DNA of 64,000 nt. Origin: Prevotella sp. (lineage in GTDB: Bacteria > Bacteroidota > Bacteroidia > Bacteroidales > Bacteroidaceae). The notes below the pieces were generated by a model that was not told the origin of the DNA, did not search any database, and saw only the letters and a program-made list of their open reading frames with translations. Location: the NCBI GenBank assembly GCA_017619375.1, contig JAFZSL010000075.1:124001-188000 (forward strand), in the 5' to 3' direction. Positions 8,895 through 17,488 of the stretch are shown here, piece after piece. The position numbers and the translations under genes are program-made. Position 1 is the first letter of the stretch; each line of letters begins with the position of its first letter.

Positions 8895-10144
8895 GGTTCT
8901 TCCTCTATCATATAGCCGGCTTTCCGCATGTCTTCCCAGTAGCGGGGGTAGGACTTGCTCACCACCGAGGGGTCGTTGATGCGCAATCCGGGGAAGCAAG
9001 CACAAGCGGGGGCGAAGGCAAGGGCCATGCGATGGTCTTTGTAGGTGTCGATTACCGGGTGTATGTCGGCATCGCAGCGCTCGCCGTTCCATATGAGGTC
9101 GTTGTCGATGGTGCTGCTCACCACGAAACCGAGTTTCAGCATCTCACGTTTCAAGGCCTCTATGCGGTCGGTCTCCTTGATGCGTAGTGTGCTGAGTCCT
9201 TTGAAATGAAAGGGTATGCCGAGGAGGGCGCATGTCACCACGTAGGTCTGGGCGAGGTCGGGCTGATTGATGAAGCTGAACTCCAACCGTGGGAGTTTCA
9301 CCGCGTGGTGTTTCAGTGTCACTGTTGTGGGGACGCCTTTCTCTCTTACGCCAAAGGTGGTCTTCACGCCCAAGAGGCTGAAGATGTAGCGTGTGACGGA
9401 GTCGCCCTGGCGAGAACCATCGGTGAGCCCGTTGAGGCGGACCACTGACTCTTCGCTGCTCAGGCATAGCATTTCATACCAGTAGGAGGCTGCACTCCAG
9501 TCGTTCTCGATGAAATAAGGGGTGGGCCGATAGGGTTGTGGTGCCACCTCGATGGTGTCGGGGCCTGTCCACTCCACTTTTGCACCGAAGTCGCGCATCG
9601 TGCAGAGGGTCAAGTCGATATATGGGCGTGAGATGATGTTGTCGGTGAGGTGTAGTTCCATGCCGTTTCGCATTGTGGCACCGGCAATCAGTAGAGCGGA
9701 GATGAATTGCGAACTGACGTTGCCTGCCACGTCGATGCGTCCCCCATCAAGGTGGCGCCCACGGATGCGAAGAGGAGGATAGCCTTCTTCGCCGACATAA
9801 TCGATATCGGCACCCAACTGCCGCAATGCATCGACGAGGATGCCTATGGGACGATGGCGCATGCGTTCCGTGCCGGTGAGCACATGCTCGCCATGGTCGG
9901 TCACGGATAGGTATGCGGTCATGAAGCGCATGGCGGTGCCGGCGGCCTTGATGTCGATGGTGGGGGGCATGTCTTGAAGGGCACGGATGATGACGGTGGT
10001 ATCGTCGCAGTCGGACAAGTTAGAGGGCCATTCTGTGCTGCCGGAGAGGGCTTGCATCACCAAAGCACGGTTGCTGATGCTTTTGGAGGAGGGCAGGTCG
10101 ATGGTGGTTTCGATGTGCGTCGGAGCACTTATCTTGTATCGCAT
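8891..10144 (-). CDS. aroA: 3-phosphoshikimate 1-carboxyvinyltransferase (EPSP synthase)
   Basis: This 417-residue cytoplasmic enzyme joins phosphoenolpyruvate to shikimate-3-phosphate in the chorismate pathway. Family landmarks are the N-terminal SKSISNRAL block (S3P binding), GTAMRF, SRPYIDLT, KETDRIEALKREM and DHRMALAFA near the end. The length is typical for Bacteroidota. A consensus promoter lies about 100 bp upstream and may drive the whole minus-strand run down to tsaE. The stop overlaps the start of the small membrane gene. Confidence 0.97.
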   Translation of the reverse strand: MRYKISAPTHIETTIDLPSSKSISNRALVMQALSGSTEWPSNLSDCDDTTVIIRALQDMPPTIDIKAAGTAMRFMTAYLSVTDHGEHVLTGTERMRHRPIGILVDALRQLGADIDYVGEEGYPPLRIRGRHLDGGRIDVAGNVSSQFISALLIAGATMRNGMELHLTDNIISRPYIDLTLCTMRDFGAKVEWTGPDTIEVAPQPYRPTPYFIENDWSAASYWYEMLCLSSEESVVRLNGLTDGSRQGDSVTRYIFSLLGVKTTFGVREKGVPTTVTLKHHAVKLPRLEFSFINQPDLAQTYVVTCALLGIPFHFKGLSTLRIKETDRIEALKREMLKLGFVVSSTIDNDLIWNGERCDADIHPVIDTYKDHRMALAFAPACACFPGLRINDPSVVSKSYPRYWEDMRKAGYMIEEEP

Positions 10145-10239
10145 GTGTTTACATTTCGGTTAGGTGTTCGATGGATGGAAATCTCTTGGCTTTCCACAAG
10201 GGTGAATTATTGATTCCCCACGTCTTGCCAATCGGATTG

Positions 10240-10271
10240 CAAATTTACGCCTTTGAAACGACAATGCCAAA
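10240..10271 (-). promoter_or_regulatory. Bacteroidota-type promoter for aroA
   Basis: On the minus strand, TTTG (10268-10271) and TAAATTTG (10240-10247) are separated by 20 bp, matching the TTTG-N19-21-TAnnTTTG consensus. Transcription would start near 10233, leaving a leader of about 90 nt. Confidence 0.75.
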
Positions 10272-10591
10272 AAAAATGATGATTTTAATGATTATATACA
10301 TTCATCTGTTTACATCTGTTTAAAATGTCCTCTTGAAGTTGTCAGAATGGCTCTGCATCGTTTTGGAGACAACACGGGACAAGAAGAGGCGACAAATGAC
10401 AAAAGATGCTTCCCATATCTGTTTTCGGTTCTTTCGGCTATTTCGTGTTCGGATTTTCGTGGTTCATTGATGTTGGCCATGTTGTTATGGTGTTGTTCAT
10501 TTTGTTTTTAAGAGCAATAGGAGTATTTCGGTTTTTCAATCTTTTCAATGTCTTTGGTTTCCCCTCCCGTCATGAAAAAAACGAGAAAAAG

Positions 10592-10623
10592 TTTGGCTTG
10601 TTGTCGTTTTAGGATTACTTTTG
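10592..10623 (+). promoter_or_regulatory. Bacteroidota-type promoter for the DUF4359 gene
   Basis: TTTG at 10592-10595 and TACTTTTG at 10616-10623 have a 20-bp spacer. The expected start is near 10630, about 25 nt before the ATG at 10656. Confidence 0.75.
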
Positions 10624-10655
10624 CATTCTTAAACATAGATTAGACTATTTGTGAT

Positions 10656-11018
10656 ATGAAAAAATGGTTCGTTTTAGCCATAATCGTGGGTTTGGGTTTT
10701 CTCATGTGGGCTACCTGCCCTGACAAGAAAGATCATCAGGAGGCCATCAAGGCCGTTGTAATCAACGTGGTGGATGAAGAGATATCCAAGTTGCCATCCG
10801 TGGTTGATGATGTAGCGGGGCTGGTTGGCCTTCCCCTCGCTCGCACTTTGTTGAATGTAGTGATGAATAATAAGTTGAAAGTCAAAAATTATTACTTGTT
10901 CAGCATCGGCGAGGTGACCTATAAAGGGGAGACAAGGATGGTGTCCTTAGGCATCCTGGGCCATGTGTTCACTTTCGACGAGGATGACCTCCGGGAGGCT
11001 GTCAAGAAGAAAAAATGA
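10656..11018 (+). CDS. DUF4359-like small envelope protein
   Basis: This is a 120-residue protein with an N-terminal membrane or signal segment (WFVLAIIVGLGFLMWATCP), the pattern FLMWAT-PDK, and a C-terminal half ending in a beta-rich stretch (YYLFSIGEVTYKGETRMVSL). This resembles DUF4359 proteins, which are predicted to be membrane-anchored and have no established function. A strong promoter lies just upstream. The stop overlaps an ATG of the next frame, so the two genes are probably cotranscribed. Confidence 0.75.
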   Translation: MKKWFVLAIIVGLGFLMWATCPDKKDHQEAIKAVVINVVDEEISKLPSVVDDVAGLVGLPLARTLLNVVMNNKLKVKNYYLFSIGEVTYKGETRMVSLGILGHVFTFDEDDLREAVKKKK

Positions 11019-11050
11019 CCATTCACCTTGACCAACAGAAAACAAAAGTG

Positions 11051-12328
11051 ATGTTTGGAATATTCAATCGATTGTTGCTGGTGATGGCGTTGCTGATGGC
11101 CACTTCACCCCTTCAAGCCCAGAAGAAGGAGAAAATCTCTTTGCGCAAAGGAGATTCCAAGACCGTGGCAGGCCAGCTTTATGGCGGTTTGGCTCGCAAG
11201 GGCGATGCCGAAGCGCAATATCTCTTGGGCCTATGCTATGCCAAAGGTGAGTTGGGTGTGGAACGTGATACCATAGAGGCTTTGCGCTGGATCACGCTCT
11301 CGGCCGAAAACCTATATGCCGATGCCGCATGGACACTGGCACAAGGTTATGAGAAAGGCCTTTGCATGGACAAAGACTCCTTGTTGGCTTTGGAATGGAT
11401 GAAGAAAAGTGCCGGATATGGTGTGGCGGAGGCACAGTATGCCTTGGCCAGGCACTTGACGCTATGCGACTCTGCCGACCTTGCAGGGGCGGCGGAATGG
11501 TACCGGAAGGCTGCAGAGCAAAAATATGGAATGGCCCGGTTGGAACTCGCCAAATGCTATGCAGAGGGAAAGGGTGTGGAGCAGAATGACTCCACCGCCG
11601 TGCAATGGCTGACAATGGCTGCTGAAGACAGCATCCCCGAGGCACAATATTTGTTGGGGCTTGCCTATGCGAATGGCAAGGGGGTGAAGGCTGATTCCGA
11701 AAAAGCTGTCTGTTGTTACGAAAACGCAGCAGAGTCTGGCCACGATGGGGCGCAATACAACCTGGCCACTTGCTATTTCTATGGCAAAGGGGTAGATAAA
11801 AGTTGCGAGGAGGCGAAGAGATGGGCACGCATGGCTGCAGAACAAGGCAATGCTGATGCGCAGAACTTCCTCGGCGCATGTTATACCATCAAACAGTGTG
11901 GCAAGCCGAATATGAAGGAAGCGGAGAAATGGTTCGCCCTCGCCGCAGAACAGAACCATGTCAAAGGGATGTATAACGAGGCCCTTTGCTTGATGGGAGT
12001 GCAGGGAGTGAAACCTGACAAGAAACGGGCTGTGGAGTTGTTCACCAAATCGGCTGAGTTGGGCAATGTGGATGCACAAAACAAACTGGCATCTTTCTAC
12101 CTCCTCAACGAGGGTGTAGAGCGTGATTACGAGAAAGCGGTGATGTATGCCACCATGTCGGCAGACCAGGGTGACCCCGATGGCTTGTTCATGCTTGCCA
12201 GTTGTTATCTTGGTGGCTATGGCGTGAAAAAAGGCGTTCTCAAGGCCATTGAACTGTTCCAAGAGGCTGCGAGAAAAGGACATGCTGGTGCAAAAGATGC
12301 ATTGAAGGAATTGGGGCAGAAATATTGA
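11051..12328 (+). CDS. Secreted Sel1-repeat (TPR-like) protein
   Basis: About ten Sel1-like repeats of roughly 36 residues follow a signal peptide that ends in PLQAQ. Typical units are AEAQYLLGLCYAKG, GMARLELAKCYAEGKGVEQN and AQYNLATCYFYGKGV. Sel1 arrays form an alpha-solenoid and bind partner proteins; the function here is unknown. An ATG at 11015 overlaps the upstream stop, but it would place 12 polar residues before the signal peptide. I therefore prefer the ATG at 11051 (MFGIFNRLLLVMALL), giving 425 residues. A related smaller protein is encoded at 43.4 kb. Confidence 0.88.
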   Translation: MFGIFNRLLLVMALLMATSPLQAQKKEKISLRKGDSKTVAGQLYGGLARKGDAEAQYLLGLCYAKGELGVERDTIEALRWITLSAENLYADAAWTLAQGYEKGLCMDKDSLLALEWMKKSAGYGVAEAQYALARHLTLCDSADLAGAAEWYRKAAEQKYGMARLELAKCYAEGKGVEQNDSTAVQWLTMAAEDSIPEAQYLLGLAYANGKGVKADSEKAVCCYENAAESGHDGAQYNLATCYFYGKGVDKSCEEAKRWARMAAEQGNADAQNFLGACYTIKQCGKPNMKEAEKWFALAAEQNHVKGMYNEALCLMGVQGVKPDKKRAVELFTKSAELGNVDAQNKLASFYLLNEGVERDYEKAVMYATMSADQGDPDGLFMLASCYLGGYGVKKGVLKAIELFQEAARKGHAGAKDALKELGQKY

Positions 12329-12474
12329 TGGTGACTCTGCGCTGGAAGTGCGGTAATACTATGATTCTCAAATTTGTGGCCAGACGTAGAAAGTGTTGAG
12401 AATCCTGATGCTACTTACTGCAGGGTGAGGACATGCCTCTCCAATTCGTGGCAATGTAGAGAAATAATGAAAGG

Positions 12475-13272
12475 ATGTCTGAGATGAACATCAAGAACAA
12501 GCAAATCTTGCTGTTGGCTTTGGCCATGACCCATTTCCTCACGATTCGTGCTCAGGGCGACGACTTCGGGAGCCAACTGGGCGTGGAGATGACGAAAAAG
12601 TTAGACAAGCATGTTCGTCTTGACATAGCTGTTGAAATGCGCACACGCGACGACATGAGTGCCATCGACCGTTTTTCGACCGACATCGGTGTCCGTTGGG
12701 AGGTTCTTCCGTGGCTCAATCTTTCAGGGGGCTATGTGTTTCTTGTCGACCACAACAAGCGCATCTCACACTACGAGGAAGGTGACCGCGAGGTGCGAAG
12801 AGGTATGGCAGAGATAGGCGACCGAAAAAACCTGCGTGAATTCTGGGGTGTGCGCAACCGTGCCTATGCCTCGTTCGCCTTGAGCAGGCAATGGGGGCGT
12901 TTCAAACTGTCCTTGCGTGAGCGATGGCAATATACCTATCAAGTGGAGCGAATAGTGGAAAACCGCTACAACTATGTGTATAAGAAGAGCGACAGGGCTC
13001 CGCACCTTTATCATGGAAAGGCACACAACGTCTTGCGTAGCAGGTTGACAGCCACCTACAAACTCCAAGGGATTTCCTTGAAACCCTATGCCAGCGTGGA
13101 AACCTATAACGCTTGGGACTTGGAGAAAATCCGTTACACGTTAGGGGCGGAATGGAAACTCAACAACCGAAACACCTTCGACGCTTTCTATCGCTACAGA
13201 TATGAGAGGGACCATGATGACGACGACCCTTGCCGTCACGTCATTGGACTGACTTGGCAAGTGAAAATATGA
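12475..13272 (+). CDS. DUF2490-family outer-membrane-like protein
   Basis: This is a 265-residue protein with a signal peptide ending near IRAQG. It has alternating aromatic/polar beta strands (RLDIAVEMRTRDD, NLSGGYVFLVDH, RFKLSLRERWQYTYQVE, NTFDAFYRYRYERDHDDDD) and finishes in a strand (HVIGLTWQVKI). This is the layout of DUF2490 proteins, presumed small outer-membrane beta-barrels of unknown role. The start MSEMNIKNK could be shortened to the Met at residue 4. The stop overlaps the ATG of the CotH-like gene (ATGA, 13269-13272), which suggests coupled translation. Confidence 0.85.
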   Translation: MSEMNIKNKQILLLALAMTHFLTIRAQGDDFGSQLGVEMTKKLDKHVRLDIAVEMRTRDDMSAIDRFSTDIGVRWEVLPWLNLSGGYVFLVDHNKRISHYEEGDREVRRGMAEIGDRKNLREFWGVRNRAYASFALSRQWGRFKLSLRERWQYTYQVERIVENRYNYVYKKSDRAPHLYHGKAHNVLRSRLTATYKLQGISLKPYASVETYNAWDLEKIRYTLGAEWKLNNRNTFDAFYRYRYERDHDDDDPCRHVIGLTWQVKI

Positions 13273-14615
13273 ATAAATCACCATTGTCTTCAACGTTTTC
13301 AACTTCTGCAACCCTCCAACCTCTCCTCAAAAAAACGATGCCCGGAAAGAGAAGCAAAATCAACAAGAAAACGAGGTGCTGCCGTCTTTTGATGGTGGCG
13401 GCTTTGGTCATCCCTCTGTCCTCCATCCTGGCAAGTCTTTTTTCCTGTTCCAGCGAACAGTTCGAGATACCTGCAGAGGAGGTGCCTGCCACCGGATTGC
13501 CATTTCTTTATCTCCACACTCCGAATGATGCGGAAATCACTCGCGCCTTGATGGAGAATGTCTCCCTGCAGATGACCGACAATTGCGATAACTCCGATTT
13601 CTCCGACATGGTCATGGTAAAGGGCCACGGCAATACGAGTTGGGTGGACCCCAAGAAGCCTTATTCCATTTTCTTCCCTAACGAGAACAACATCCCCGGC
13701 CTCCCTCCCGGTACCAACCGCTTGTTGTTGGCCAACTACAAGGACTTGACACTGATGCGCAATGAACTGGCTTTTTTCTTGGCTCGTGAGATTGGTGGAA
13801 GGACCGACGCACCCCGGGCGTGTTTCGTCGACTTGATGCTCAACGGCAAATATGCGGGCATCTACCTGTTGTGCGAGAGTGCGGAGGACATCTGCCTGCG
13901 TGAAGGAGACAGCATCGTGGTGGAGGTGGACGGCAAGGCGCGTTACCACGATACCACATTCCGCACTTCGAGGCTCAATCATCCTGTCAGCATCCATCGC
14001 CCTGATGTGGAATTCGACAACGTGGCCTACAACGACATCTCTCGCTACATCCAGCAAGCGGAGGATGCCTTGTTTTCAGAGGATTTCACCAACCCGTTAT
14101 CCGGCTATGGGAACTACTTTGACATGGATTCCTTTGTGGAGTGGTATCTTGTCAATGAGATGGCGAAGAACTGCGATGCCGTTTTTTATACCAGTTGCTT
14201 CATGCATTTCTCTCCTGGAGGGAAACTGAAGATGGGACCGGTGTGGGATTTCGACATCGCCTTCGGTGGCTATCCTTACAGCAAGGATTGGCTCATCAAT
14301 AATCCGAAAAACTTTTACATTAAATTCTCAGAATGGTATGGGCGCCTCTTCGACGACCCTGCTTTCGTGGCAAAGGTGAAGGAGCGTTTTGACGTCTATT
14401 ACGCCCGTCGCCAGGATATCATCGATCACATCGATGCCACCTGTCGCTTGTTGGCGGATAAAGTGCCGCTCGACAACCATATCTGGGGATGTCTCTGCAG
14501 CAAGACAGCCTCGGAGGAACGGGTGAAAAACACCTACGCCAAAGAGGTGGAAGAACTGAAAAACTGGCTATTGAAACGCATGGATTGGCTCCACGAAAAC
14601 TTGGAAAAATTGTAG
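13269..14615 (+). CDS. CotH-like kinase-fold lipoprotein
   Basis: The protein has 448 residues from the overlapping ATG at 13269, or 425 from the ATG at 13338 that sits closer to the signal segment. The signal ends in a lipobox (SLFSC). The body has CotH features: VKGHGNTSW, KKPYSIFF, LLLANYKDLTLMRNELAFFLAREIG, GIYLLCESAEDI and a late KMGPVWDFDIAFGG block carrying the metal-binding Asp. CotH proteins of spore formers are atypical protein kinases; in Bacteroidota related lipoproteins are common and their substrates are unknown. Coupling to the DUF2490 gene suggests the two act together at the envelope. Confidence 0.88.
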   Translation: MNKSPLSSTFSTSATLQPLLKKTMPGKRSKINKKTRCCRLLMVAALVIPLSSILASLFSCSSEQFEIPAEEVPATGLPFLYLHTPNDAEITRALMENVSLQMTDNCDNSDFSDMVMVKGHGNTSWVDPKKPYSIFFPNENNIPGLPPGTNRLLLANYKDLTLMRNELAFFLAREIGGRTDAPRACFVDLMLNGKYAGIYLLCESAEDICLREGDSIVVEVDGKARYHDTTFRTSRLNHPVSIHRPDVEFDNVAYNDISRYIQQAEDALFSEDFTNPLSGYGNYFDMDSFVEWYLVNEMAKNCDAVFYTSCFMHFSPGGKLKMGPVWDFDIAFGGYPYSKDWLINNPKNFYIKFSEWYGRLFDDPAFVAKVKERFDVYYARRQDIIDHIDATCRLLADKVPLDNHIWGCLCSKTASEERVKNTYAKEVEELKNWLLKRMDWLHENLEKL

Positions 14616-14677
14616 ACAGAAACTTGAATTACAGTTTGTTCAATGATGGTCAATAATTGTAATTACTGATTCATGCA

Positions 14678-15838
14678 TCAATGGAATAATCTTACCCATA
14701 TTGAAAGAAGGAAACGTTCTATGGCGCTGGGTCGCTGGTCTGCTTGATGCGTCTTCTCACCAAATAGGAGTCCCCATGTGGAACTTCCATTTTTACGGAG
14801 TTTTAGTGTATAGGTCAAAATCAACATGGCCAATGATAAGACAATGAGCGTCCCGATTACACCAACAACCCTATGCTTAACCGACCACAAAGTGATGCTT
14901 GACCCGGCAAACAACAAAACATCTATCCATAGAATGTAGTAACCTGTTTTCTTTAGCCTGTAAATCAAGTATATGCCAATAATTCCAATTATTGACTCAA
15001 AGAAGAAAAGGAGGGCTATGGAAACCCTTGTACTAAATAAGCCGGAAATGCTCAGGCAGGCGGTGGACACGAAAAAATCCATCGTCAGAATCAAGGCCCC
15101 ATATGTTGTCAAGTGTCTGTTATACCAACCTGGCACAATCATGGAACTCGTTGACAGATGAGTTGTGTAGATGGATAGGAAAAAAGCCATGGCGCCACAA
15201 ACAAAAAGTGACAAAGCGTGAGAAAGAATACCCGGGGGGATGAGGACAAAGCCTAAAATCAACAGCCATATTGCCTCGCAGAGAGCCGTGAAAACCAACG
15301 CTTCACATTTAGTTTGGTATTTAAATAACTGTATGCGGTTTGCTGATTTCAATTTTTCTTGAACAAAAGAATCCGTACTGGAGTTGGGTTTGGGACATTT
15401 CTTGTTTACTATGGGGCATAGCTCGCCATCCGTATTCAAACCTATTTCCTTTTCCAAGGACGACAGCAGTTCATTCATGACCACATTTGGCTTCTTTCTC
15501 AAAGTGTCAATATGCTCAACTCCTGACAAAAGCAATTGCAATGATGAATGATATTCGGAATCGTCAAGACGTATGGGTAAAATCAGTTTGTCTTGTTGGT
15601 CTGCATAAACAACCTCTCTTTTCACCCATTTTGAACCATTTGAATGAGTAGAGGAAAAGAACAAGAGAATCTTGCATTCCTTGATGGCGTTTACAATTTC
15701 CTCAGGAAAAGCATGTCCGGCTGGCAAATCTTCCAAATCTATCCAAACAGAATAACCATGTGAACGAAGGAATTCTGCATAAGGAGCAACTATCTCCTTG
15801 TCTTTTCTGGAATAACTAATGAATATGCTGTATTTCAT
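14678..15838 (-). CDS. TIR-domain protein with multi-span membrane region
   Basis: This 386-residue protein starts directly with a TIR domain (residues 1-~130): SIFISYSRKDK at the first strand, YSVWIDLEDLPAG as the BB-loop region, and W71-E75 in SKWVKREV, where the Glu sits at the position of the NAD-cleaving glutamate in bacterial TIRs. After a linker, residues ~185-365 form about six membrane segments (CEAIWLLILGFVLIPPGI, ALLFFFESIIGIIGIYLIY and others). TIR domains act as NAD+ hydrolases in several anti-phage systems, and TIR-transmembrane fusions occur as effectors. It stands alone and looks more AT-rich than its neighbours, which may mean transfer. A defence role is inference. Confidence 0.88.
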   Translation of the reverse strand: MKYSIFISYSRKDKEIVAPYAEFLRSHGYSVWIDLEDLPAGHAFPEEIVNAIKECKILLFFSSTHSNGSKWVKREVVYADQQDKLILPIRLDDSEYHSSLQLLLSGVEHIDTLRKKPNVVMNELLSSLEKEIGLNTDGELCPIVNKKCPKPNSSTDSFVQEKLKSANRIQLFKYQTKCEALVFTALCEAIWLLILGFVLIPPGILSHALSLFVCGAMAFFLSIYTTHLSTSSMIVPGWYNRHLTTYGALILTMDFFVSTACLSISGLFSTRVSIALLFFFESIIGIIGIYLIYRLKKTGYYILWIDVLLFAGSSITLWSVKHRVVGVIGTLIVLSLAMLILTYTLKLRKNGSSTWGLLFGEKTHQADQRPSAIERFLLSIWVRLFH

Positions 15839-16149
15839 ATGGCACGGATTATAACAGGATATCTATCAAATAACAAAGTCATTTGCCCTTTTGATTGCAA
15901 AAATAGGATTTTTTTGTTACTTGTCACAATAGTTCATCAAAAAATCAACCACGAAAAGGAAAATAATTGGTAACGAACATGAAATAGCCGAATTAGCCGA
16001 AATACATTGTAAAGCGGCATGATATTGTTTCGTCTACTTCATGTTCGTTGAATGAATCACGGAGAGTTATGATTGGTTTCTTATTTCCAACTTTCAGATG
16101 ATGCTTCCCCGGTTCCCGTGATTCTTCCCAACTGGAGGATTCCCTTGAT
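15839..16149. other. AT-rich intergenic region upstream of the TIR gene
   Basis: This 311-bp stretch holds a possible TIR promoter: minus-strand TATTTTTG at 15898-15905, with a poor -33 match 19 bp upstream. It also holds a 16-bp inverted repeat with one mismatch (15972-15987 and 16034-16049). The remainder up to the stop of the next minus-strand gene shows nothing recognisable. Confidence 0.55.
15972..16049. repeat. Spaced inverted repeat upstream of the TIR gene
   Basis: AACGAACATGAAATAG (15972-15987) reappears inverted at 16034-16049 with one mismatch, separated by 46 bp. It has no T-run and is not a typical terminator. It could be a regulator site, an RNA hairpin or the remnant of a small mobile element. 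Confidence 0.7.
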
Positions 16150-17466
16150 TCACTCCGGAAAATCATACACCAGATACTGCATATTGGGCTCTGTAGGATA
16201 GTTGGTGAGTCGTCCGGAGCGTGTTACAAACGACAGAATGCCGTTATATAAACCATTACCAAATGTGTATTGGCCATTGTAGATGTTGATATAGTGAATA
16301 CGGCGGGCGTCATAGTTGAGAAGTTGCTCTACGTCGTTGACCGGCATACCATCAATCAGTACCAACGTTGGCCAAGAACTTTCATTGGGCATCTGCTCAC
16401 TATGGATAATCAGACGGGGAACACCATCAATTTTCTTGTTACTGACGCACATCACATATTCCAGCAGCACTTCCCTGATGGAGAGAAACTGGCGGTATTC
16501 GTCAAGATTATACGCCAAATAAGGTTGGGTGCCAAACGCAGTCGCGTCATAGTCTAATAGTTCTCCTTCTTCCGCCGTGTCATCAGATTGAACACCCAAC
16601 TGTGGTTCGCGCTTGGCAGGTGTGATGGCCATCTGATGGCGTTGCATGTCAATGGAACGAGCTTCCACCTCGCTGCGTTTGTAATGAAACACGAGATGCG
16701 GGAGTCTTTTGGGGAGCAAGGTGGCAAAGGGACTTGTCATCTCGATGGGCAGATTAACACCTGTTGATGATATGGCAGACAGCACCAAGGGCAACTTGCC
16801 ATGGATGCCGTAGGTGTAGAAGACAGCCGTGGAGTCGTTAACCATCTTTCCCTCAAAATAATGAATCTGTTTACCTATGATGCTTATGGAAGGGCAAATC
16901 TGGCTGGCATTGAAAGTATCACCCTCATGGACATTCTTGACACGTGCCTTGATGATGTGGCCTTCTACCTCAGGTACATCGACATCCTTCTCGTCCACCC
17001 AATAGGCAGCAGGGAACCCTCCCGCTCCCGGTCTGCTGTCGCCTACCTGTTGCCCTTCATCGGTTGAAGCATAACTCAATGAGTCGGAATGTTTGATTTC
17101 CACCCATTCGATATCGTCGTACCCGCTCTTGTGGAGAGGATTCACGATGGCGACAAGTTGGTGGACCACCTGGGCGTTGCCACGAGTGTATGCAGACAAC
17201 ACATAATAACCGCTATGGAGGTGGGAAGGCAATTCGATGATGCCGGTTCCCTTTCCGTCTTTGAGGCCTACCACGACACCGGCAGCCAATCCATTCATAT
17301 CACACAGTTCTGCGTATGCAATCAAGGTCTCGTCGGCAGTCACGCTTACTTTCATCGCCTCACCAGCAAGATACCATGTGCGGTCGGTCTCAATACTCGC
17401 AGCAAAGCTACTCAGAGCAAGCACCATCGCAACTGTCAGTGATATTATTCTGTTGTTCATCTTCAA
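16150..17466 (-). CDS. Exported protein with macroglobulin-like start and TonB-plug-like end
   Basis: This is a 438-residue protein with a signal peptide (ends LSSFAAS). Residues ~25-110 resemble an MG2-type macroglobulin domain: DRTWYLAGEAMKVSVTA, then a Gly-rich LKDGKGTGIIELP and SGYYVLSAYTRG. The last ~110 residues read like a TonB receptor plug: VLIDGMPVNDVEQLLNYD, then IHYINIYNGQYTFGNGLYNG and ILSFVTRSG. No beta-barrel follows. It is the last gene of a three-gene unit with a TonB-dependent receptor and a DUF4249 lipoprotein, 22 bp after the latter. A surface assembly or uptake role together with that receptor is inference. Confidence 0.75.
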   Translation of the reverse strand: MKMNNRIISLTVAMVLALSSFAASIETDRTWYLAGEAMKVSVTADETLIAYAELCDMNGLAAGVVVGLKDGKGTGIIELPSHLHSGYYVLSAYTRGNAQVVHQLVAIVNPLHKSGYDDIEWVEIKHSDSLSYASTDEGQQVGDSRPGAGGFPAAYWVDEKDVDVPEVEGHIIKARVKNVHEGDTFNASQICPSISIIGKQIHYFEGKMVNDSTAVFYTYGIHGKLPLVLSAISSTGVNLPIEMTSPFATLLPKRLPHLVFHYKRSEVEARSIDMQRHQMAITPAKREPQLGVQSDDTAEEGELLDYDATAFGTQPYLAYNLDEYRQFLSIREVLLEYVMCVSNKKIDGVPRLIIHSEQMPNESSWPTLVLIDGMPVNDVEQLLNYDARRIHYINIYNGQYTFGNGLYNGILSFVTRSGRLTNYPTEPNMQYLVYDFPE

Positions 17467-17488
17467 TTCTTAATGATTTCATACTATG

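Larger units (their letters stand above)
10145..10655. other. Divergent intergenic region between aroA and the DUF4359 gene
   Basis: This 511-bp stretch holds two divergent promoters (10240-10271 minus, 10592-10623 plus). The centre is T-rich with recurring TTTTCGG/TTTCGG words. A 68-codon frame at 10406-10612 runs through these words and into the plus-strand promoter, so it is unlikely to be a gene. I see no RNA gene. Confidence 0.6.

Noticed and set aside
10406..10612. 68-codon frame with hydrophobic protein
   Set aside because: It is made of TTTTCGG-type words, has no start context and overlaps the promoter of the DUF4359 gene.
14678..16149. A full multi-gene defence island around the TIR gene
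   Set aside because: Both neighbours are envelope or TonB-related genes, and no nuclease, cyclase, recombinase or phage gene is next to it.
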